NCBI RefSeq assembly: GCF_001750105.1
Contig: NZ_CP014143.1
Span: forward strand, 1,591,001-1,655,000
Direction: 5' to 3'
DNA from: Microbulbifer aggregans
GTDB lineage: Bacteria; Pseudomonadota; Gammaproteobacteria; Pseudomonadales; Cellvibrionaceae
DNA: 64,000 nucleotides
The notes beneath the pieces were generated by a model. The model made no database searches. It worked only from the letters and a program-made list of their open reading frames with translations, and was not told where the DNA came from. The position numbers and the translations under genes are program-made. Shown piece after piece: positions 58,585-64,000 of the stretch (the first letter of the stretch is position 1; every line of letters begins with the position of its first letter).

Positions 58585-59073
58585 TTAGCAGTTTTCGGCG
58601 ATGATGCTTCTGGCGCGGGCAATGCGGGCCTGGCGCTCTTCCTCGGGCAGGACGCGCTGTTTGCCGTCGGTGCCGATCTCGCGCACCCGATTGTGGCTGG
58701 TTAGTGATTCCAAATTAGTGCGCGCCAGACGACAGCGTTGCGCCCGCACTGCCATCTCGGCTTTTGTAAGCTGTTTGACCTCGGCATCCTGATTATTCGG
58801 CGCCGCCTCCGCAGGTTTATCTGCCGCTTTCTCTGCAGTTTCCGCTTCGCCCTCTACCGAGGCCTGCGTTGCCATCTGCTCGGATTCCCACTGACGGTAG
58901 CGCTCGGACTTGGGCTTGCGAACGACTTCTACCTGCTTTTCCGACTGAGGAGGTTGTGATCCGAAATGCACCACGCCATTCTCATCCACCCATCTGTAGA
59001 TGCCGTCGGCTTGGGCGGCCAGTGCCAGGGTCAGTGTCGTAACTGTTGCGAACATCGCGAGAGCAGTGCGCAT
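58585..59073 (-). CDS. DUF4124 periplasmic protein
   Basis: 162 residues. Signal peptide MRTALAMFATVTTLTLALAAQA, then a DUF4124 module (about 23-55: GIYRWVDENGVVHFGSQPP), an acidic/alanine-rich low-complexity stretch (EGEAETAEKAADKPAEAAP) and a charged helical C-terminus with two cysteines (RCRLA, ENC). Family common in gammaproteobacteria with no assigned role. GAGGCCTTTC precedes the ATG. Divergent from ilvB. Confidence 0.88.
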   Translation of the reverse strand: MRTALAMFATVTTLTLALAAQADGIYRWVDENGVVHFGSQPPQSEKQVEVVRKPKSERYRQWESEQMATQASVEGEAETAEKAADKPAEAAPNNQDAEVKQLTKAEMAVRAQRCRLARTNLESLTSHNRVREIGTDGKQRVLPEEERQARIARARSIIAENC

Positions 59074-59200
59074 GAAAGGCCTCAGTCTTATTCGATCTTA
59101 TTAGGTTGGACGTCAGTGCCCATTGTACAGGCCCCGGCGAGCTTGCCCACTACGTCTTTAACACTTTGGCTTGAAAGTGTCGGTAAAGGACGTACTTCGG

Positions 59201-59228
59201 TTGACAGCTCCCGCTGAGTTTGGAGAAT
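59201..59228 (+). promoter_or_regulatory. Possible distal ilv promoter
   Basis: Perfect TTGACA (59201-59206), 16-base spacer, GAGAAT (59223-59228). It would give a leader of about 340 bases that includes the hairpins listed for this region. Confidence 0.4.
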
Positions 59229-59534
59229 CTGGGCCCTCCTCGACAAGCAGAGACCGCCGCGCACCCTGCGGTCCGCTCGCCTTACCGGCGGGCAGGGTTC
59301 CTGCCTCCACCGGGCCAACCGCCCGTCAACATCCGTCGAGACGGCTCTCCCCACCCCCGGAGGCCTGATAGTCCACAGTGGTTTCGACCGCTGGGGATCG
59401 ACGCACCCCGCTGAGCGATGAAGTTATCCTAAAAATCGTCCGAAAAGTGCGTTTCAGGCTGATATTCGTCACCTTTTTCCTTTACAATCGCGTCTGACAT
59501 CCTCGTTGGGCAGTGGTTTTCGGTCTTTCGGGTG

Positions 59535-59564
59535 ATGATTGTCCTAATTTTCGTAAAAACTTAG
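59535..59564 (+). other. Tiny Ile/Val/Leu-rich reading frame before ilvB
   Basis: ATG at 59535 encodes MIVLIFVKT and stops at TAG 59562-59564, 9 bases before the ilvB GTG. Five of nine residues are Ile, Val or Leu, the end products of the pathway. The stop codon lies in the TTAGGGGG ribosome site of ilvB. The frame has no clear ribosome site of its own, and a chance origin is possible. Confidence 0.35.
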
Positions 59565-59573
59565 GGGGCTCCC

Positions 59574-61310
59574 GTGGAATTACTCTCCGGCGGCGATATG
59601 TTGGTTCGCGCGCTGCAGGATGAAGGGGTAGATCTGATCTTCGGCTACCCCGGTGGGTCGGCGTTGCATATATATGATGCCATCTTTCGGCAGAAAAAGA
59701 TCAAGCATGTTCTGGTGCGCCATGAGCAGGGCGCCACGCACGCGGCAGATGGTTACGCCCGCTCTACCGGCAAGGTGGGAGTGGTGCTGGTGACTTCCGG
59801 GCCCGGCGCGACCAATGCCATTACCGGCATTGCCACTGCTTACATGGACTCGATTCCCATGGTGGTGATTTCTGGTCAGGTACCCAGCGACAAGATCGGT
59901 GAAGACGCCTTTCAGGAAACCGATATGGTGGGGTGCTCGCGCCCGATCGTGAAGCACAGCTTTCTGGTCAAGAATGCCGAAGAAATTCCGGCGGTGATTA
60001 AAAAGGCGTTTTACATTGCCAGTACCGGTCGCCCGGGGCCGGTAGTGGTCGATATCCCCAAAGATGTCACCAACCCGGCGGACCGCTTTCCGTACCGGTA
60101 TCCGGAAAAATTACGCATGCGTTCCTATACGCCAGCAGGTAAGGGGCATACCGGGCAGATTCGCAAGGCCATAGCGCTGCTGCTGTCGGCCAAGCGCCCG
60201 GTAATCTATGCCGGTGGCGGTGTGGTTCAGGGTGAGGGCTCCCAGCAACTGACAGAGCTGGCGCAACTGCTCAACTTCCCGGTTACCAATACCCTGATGG
60301 GGCTCGGAGCCTACCCCGGGACGGATCGCCGCTTCCTCGGCATGCTCGGAATGCATGGCACATTCGAGGCCAACACCGCCATGCACCACGCGGATGTGAT
60401 CCTGGCGGTAGGTGCGCGCTTTGATGATCGCGTGACGAATACACCCAATAAGTTTTGCCCGGGTGCAAAGATCATTCACGTGGATGTGGACCCGGCCTCC
60501 ATTTCCAAGACGATCGTTGCCGACGTCCCCATCGTGGGTACAGTGCAGTCGGTACTTGGCGATATGCTTGAGATGCTGAGGGCCTCCGATGAGCAGCCGG
60601 ACCAGTCTGCAATTGTTGACTGGTGGCGGCAGATAGAGGACTGGCGCGAGCGGCATGGCATCTATGCGGCGCCCCGGTACCGCACGGATGGCGACATGTT
60701 GATGCCGCAAGAAGTGATCCGTGCGGTGCACGAAATCACAGAGGGGGATGCATTTGTCACCTCTGACGTGGGCCAGCACCAGATGTTTGCAGCTCAGTAC
60801 TATCTGTTCGACAAGCCGCGTCGCTGGATCAATTCCGGTGGTCTCGGAACCATGGGGTTCGGTTTGCCCGCCGCTCTGGGGGTGAAGATTGCTCATCCGG
60901 ATACCGAGGTGCTGTGCGTCACCGGCGAAGGCAGTATTCAGATGTGTATCCAGGAGCTGTCCACTGCGACCCAGTACCACCTGCCGGTGAAGATCCTGTG
61001 CCTGAACAACCAGGCGCTGGGCATGGTGAAGCAGTGGCAGGAGATGCAATACGAGGGGCGCTTGTCCCATAGCGTATATGAAGAATCCTTGCCGGATTTC
61101 GTCAAGCTGGCGGAGGCCTATGGCCATCTCGGCATGAAGATTCAGCATCGTGACGAGCTGTACGGAAAGTTGCGCGAGGCGTTTGCGATCAAGGATCGCA
61201 CGGTCTTTATCGATGTTTATGTCGATCCATCGGAGCATGTCTATCCGATGCAGGTGATGCCCAGTGGCTCCATGCGGGATATGTGGCTGAGTAAGACGGA
61301 GCGGACTTAG
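59574..61310 (+). CDS. ilvB: Acetolactate synthase, large subunit
   Basis: 578 residues, biosynthetic AHAS III-like (IlvI type). ThDP enzyme that joins two pyruvates, or pyruvate and 2-oxobutyrate, in the first common step of Val/Leu/Ile synthesis. Visible: N-terminal [23 protein letters not shown], catalytic Glu in [19 protein letters not shown], the FAD/central domain, and the C-terminal ThDP-Mg motif [17 protein letters not shown]...NNQALG. The start codon is GTG with AGGGGGCTCCC before it. First gene of ilvB-ilvN-ilvC. Confidence 0.97.
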   Translation: MELLSGGDMLVRALQDEGVDLIFGYPGGSALHIYDAIFRQKKIKHVLVRHEQGATHAADGYARSTGKVGVVLVTSGPGATNAITGIATAYMDSIPMVVISGQVPSDKIGEDAFQETDMVGCSRPIVKHSFLVKNAEEIPAVIKKAFYIASTGRPGPVVVDIPKDVTNPADRFPYRYPEKLRMRSYTPAGKGHTGQIRKAIALLLSAKRPVIYAGGGVVQGEGSQQLTELAQLLNFPVTNTLMGLGAYPGTDRRFLGMLGMHGTFEANTAMHHADVILAVGARFDDRVTNTPNKFCPGAKIIHVDVDPASISKTIVADVPIVGTVQSVLGDMLEMLRASDEQPDQSAIVDWWRQIEDWRERHGIYAAPRYRTDGDMLMPQEVIRAVHEITEGDAFVTSDVGQHQMFAAQYYLFDKPRRWINSGGLGTMGFGLPAALGVKIAHPDTEVLCVTGEGSIQMCIQELSTATQYHLPVKILCLNNQALGMVKQWQEMQYEGRLSHSVYEESLPDFVKLAEAYGHLGMKIQHRDELYGKLREAFAIKDRTVFIDVYVDPSEHVYPMQVMPSGSMRDMWLSKTERT

Positions 61311-61322
61311 GGAATCATCGAG

Positions 61323-62865
<1,543 letters not shown>

Positions 62866-62889
62866 GGCTGGTGCTGGATCTTCGATCGG

Positions 62890-62923
62890 AAAAGCGGCGG
62901 GGGCGACCCCGCCGCTTTTTTTT
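62890..62923 (+). terminator. Intrinsic terminator after ilvC
   Basis: AAAAGCGGCGGGG (62890-62902) pairs with CCCCGCCGCTTTT (62907-62919), loop GCGA, followed by a T-run. Confidence 0.95.
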
Positions 62924-62989
62924 GGGCTGTGCCCGGGCGCGGACTTCACTGTACACTCGCCGGTTGCGTGATGCATAAACGGAGAAGCT

Positions 62990-63880
62990 ATGAGCGACAA
63001 AGGGGAAGAGAATAAAGACCGGAGCGAAGACGCCGCGCGCACTTCCGCGGAAGAGATCCGGTTACCCATCGACGAGCACGTTGAGGAGGAGGTCTCTGCG
63101 AGCGGCAAAAAAGTACGCGCCCGGGGTGTCTACCTGTTGCCCAACCTGATTACCACCGGTGCATTATTCAGTGGCTTCTATGCCATTGTTGCCGGCATGG
63201 GTGGCAATTTCGAGGCCGCTGCTATTGCTATCTTTGCCGCCATGATCCTCGACGGTCTCGATGGCAGGGTTGCGCGGCTGACCGACACCCAGAGCGCTTT
63301 CGGCGTTCAATACGACTCCCTGTCGGACATGGTGTCTTTCGGTCTGGCGCCAGCGTTGGTGGTGTTCAGTTGGGGCCTTGGCCCACTGGGCAAGCTTGGT
63401 TGGGCCGCCGCCTTTCTGTATGCCGCCTGCGCTGCCTTGCGGTTGGCGCGGTTCAATACCCAGGTCGGCACCGTGGATAAGGGCGTCTTTATCGGCTTGG
63501 CCAGTCCGACCGCTGCGGCAATCGTCGCCAGCATGGTCTGGGCTGGGCACGATGCGGATGTAGGAATGGGGCTTGGTATTGTGGCAGCGCTTGTCACAGC
63601 GGCAGCTGGCCTGCTGATGGTGTCCAACTTCCGCTATACCAGCTTCAAGACCCTGGACTTCAAGGGGCGTGTGCCTTTCGTCATGATGCTGGCGGTCATT
63701 CTGATCTTCAGCTTGGTGACCATCGACCCGCCTCGGGTCCTGCTGGCGCTGGCGGTCGTTTATACGCTGTCAGGTCCGGCCACCTGGTTCTGGCGTGTGA
63801 CCCGGGAGCGAAAGCCGGTTTCAGCTTTGGCTGGAGAATCGGAGAAGGAGTCTGACGACAGCAATCAGGGGCAAAATTAG
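62990..63880 (+). CDS. pssA: CDP-diacylglycerol-serine O-phosphatidyltransferase
   Basis: 296 residues. Membrane-bound CDP-alcohol phosphotransferase type (Bacillus/Pseudomonas-like PssA), not the soluble E. coli kind. A charged N-terminus of about 50 residues precedes the first membrane segment (VYLLPNLITTGALFSGF). Signature DG-x2-AR-x8-G-x3-D-x3-D is present as DGLDGRVARLTDTQSAFG followed by VQYDSLSD. It makes phosphatidylserine, the precursor of phosphatidylethanolamine. AACGGAGAAGCT precedes the ATG. After ilvC as in Pseudomonas. Confidence 0.95.
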   Translation: MSDKGEENKDRSEDAARTSAEEIRLPIDEHVEEEVSASGKKVRARGVYLLPNLITTGALFSGFYAIVAGMGGNFEAAAIAIFAAMILDGLDGRVARLTDTQSAFGVQYDSLSDMVSFGLAPALVVFSWGLGPLGKLGWAAAFLYAACAALRLARFNTQVGTVDKGVFIGLASPTAAAIVASMVWAGHDADVGMGLGIVAALVTAAAGLLMVSNFRYTSFKTLDFKGRVPFVMMLAVILIFSLVTIDPPRVLLALAVVYTLSGPATWFWRVTRERKPVSALAGESEKESDDSNQGQN

Positions 63881-63928
63881 TGCCAGTCCGCTGGTGAACC
63901 CCGGTTTGTGATACTAGAGTTACGAAGT

Positions 63929-63965
63929 GGCGACAGGGAAACTTGTCGCCCGAGGCCAAGGCCTC
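63929..63965. repeat. Two hairpins downstream of pssA
   Basis: GGCGACA (63929-63935)/TGTCGCC (63944-63950) with an 8-base loop, then GAGGCC-AA-GGCCTC (63952-63965). No T-run follows within the window, so terminator function is not shown. Confidence 0.5.
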
Positions 63966-64000
63966 TCCTCCCGCGCCGGATCTTTCCGGAAATGCTCGCG

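Larger units (their letters stand above)
59074..59573. other. Long structured leader region before ilvB
   Basis: No gene larger than a tiny frame is supported. Hairpins on plus: ACACTTT/AAAGTGT (59161-59180), GACCGC/GCGGTC (59252-59273), GGCAGG/CCTGCC (59291-59305) and CAGTGGT-TTCG-ACCGCTG (59376-59393), the last a 7-pair stem (one G-U) with a UUCG tetraloop. Two possible promoters: TTGACA-N16-GAGAAT (59201-59228) and a TACAAT box at 59484-59489. Candidate cis-regulatory RNA for the ilv genes; see findings. Confidence 0.45.

Overview
The window is a 64 kb chromosomal segment of a moderately GC-rich gammaproteobacterium. Gene content and order (ispB / rplU-rpmA-obg-proB, rpsT, murJ-ribF-ileS-lspA-fkpB-ispH, minor pilins, pilR-pilS, bamD, rluD, pgeF, clpB; and uvrA-MFS-ssb) follow the arrangement known from Pseudomonas. 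Genes of the 'proteobacterial dedicated sortase' family point to a marine lineage. A Cellvibrionales member such as Microbulbifer is my best guess; this is inference from recall, not a database result.

Layout. 1-2.3 kb: 3' end of a penicillin-acylase-type hydrolase, convergent with a divergent Nramp-family transporter. 2.4-8.2 kb: uvrA, a YajR-like MFS transporter, ssb and an SDR-like protein. 8.3-10.1 kb: fabB and fabA on the minus strand. 10.4-12.6 kb: galU and a phosphohexomutase. 13-17.7 kb: ispB, rplU, rpmA, obgE, proB and rpsT. 17.8-21.8 kb, minus strand: a two-component system and OmpA-like protein of the dedicated sortase type plus an unlisted 45-residue membrane peptide, but no sortase and no sortase substrate. 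21.9-29.4 kb: murJ, ribF, ileS, lspA, fkpB and ispH.

29.6-42.7 kb is the most unusual part. The type IV pilus minor pilin block fimT-pilV-pilW-pilX-pilY1 is present twice in tandem, followed by a single pilE and a third, convergent FimT-like pseudopilin. The two blocks keep nearly identical protein segments while differing at many synonymous positions, so this is an old, maintained duplication and gives the cell two PilY1 tip adhesins. pilR and pilS follow on the minus strand.

45.9-58.4 kb: nadE, bamD, rluD, pgeF, clpB (with a heat-shock-type promoter), a periplasmic adaptor plus RND efflux pump, and a fasciclin-domain protein. 58.6-63.9 kb: a DUF4124 protein, then a roughly 370-nt leader with several hairpins and a tiny branched-chain-residue-rich reading frame, followed by ilvB, ilvN, ilvC and pssA. 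Clear intrinsic terminators separate many of the units. I found no tRNA, rRNA, CRISPR array, insertion sequence or prophage.
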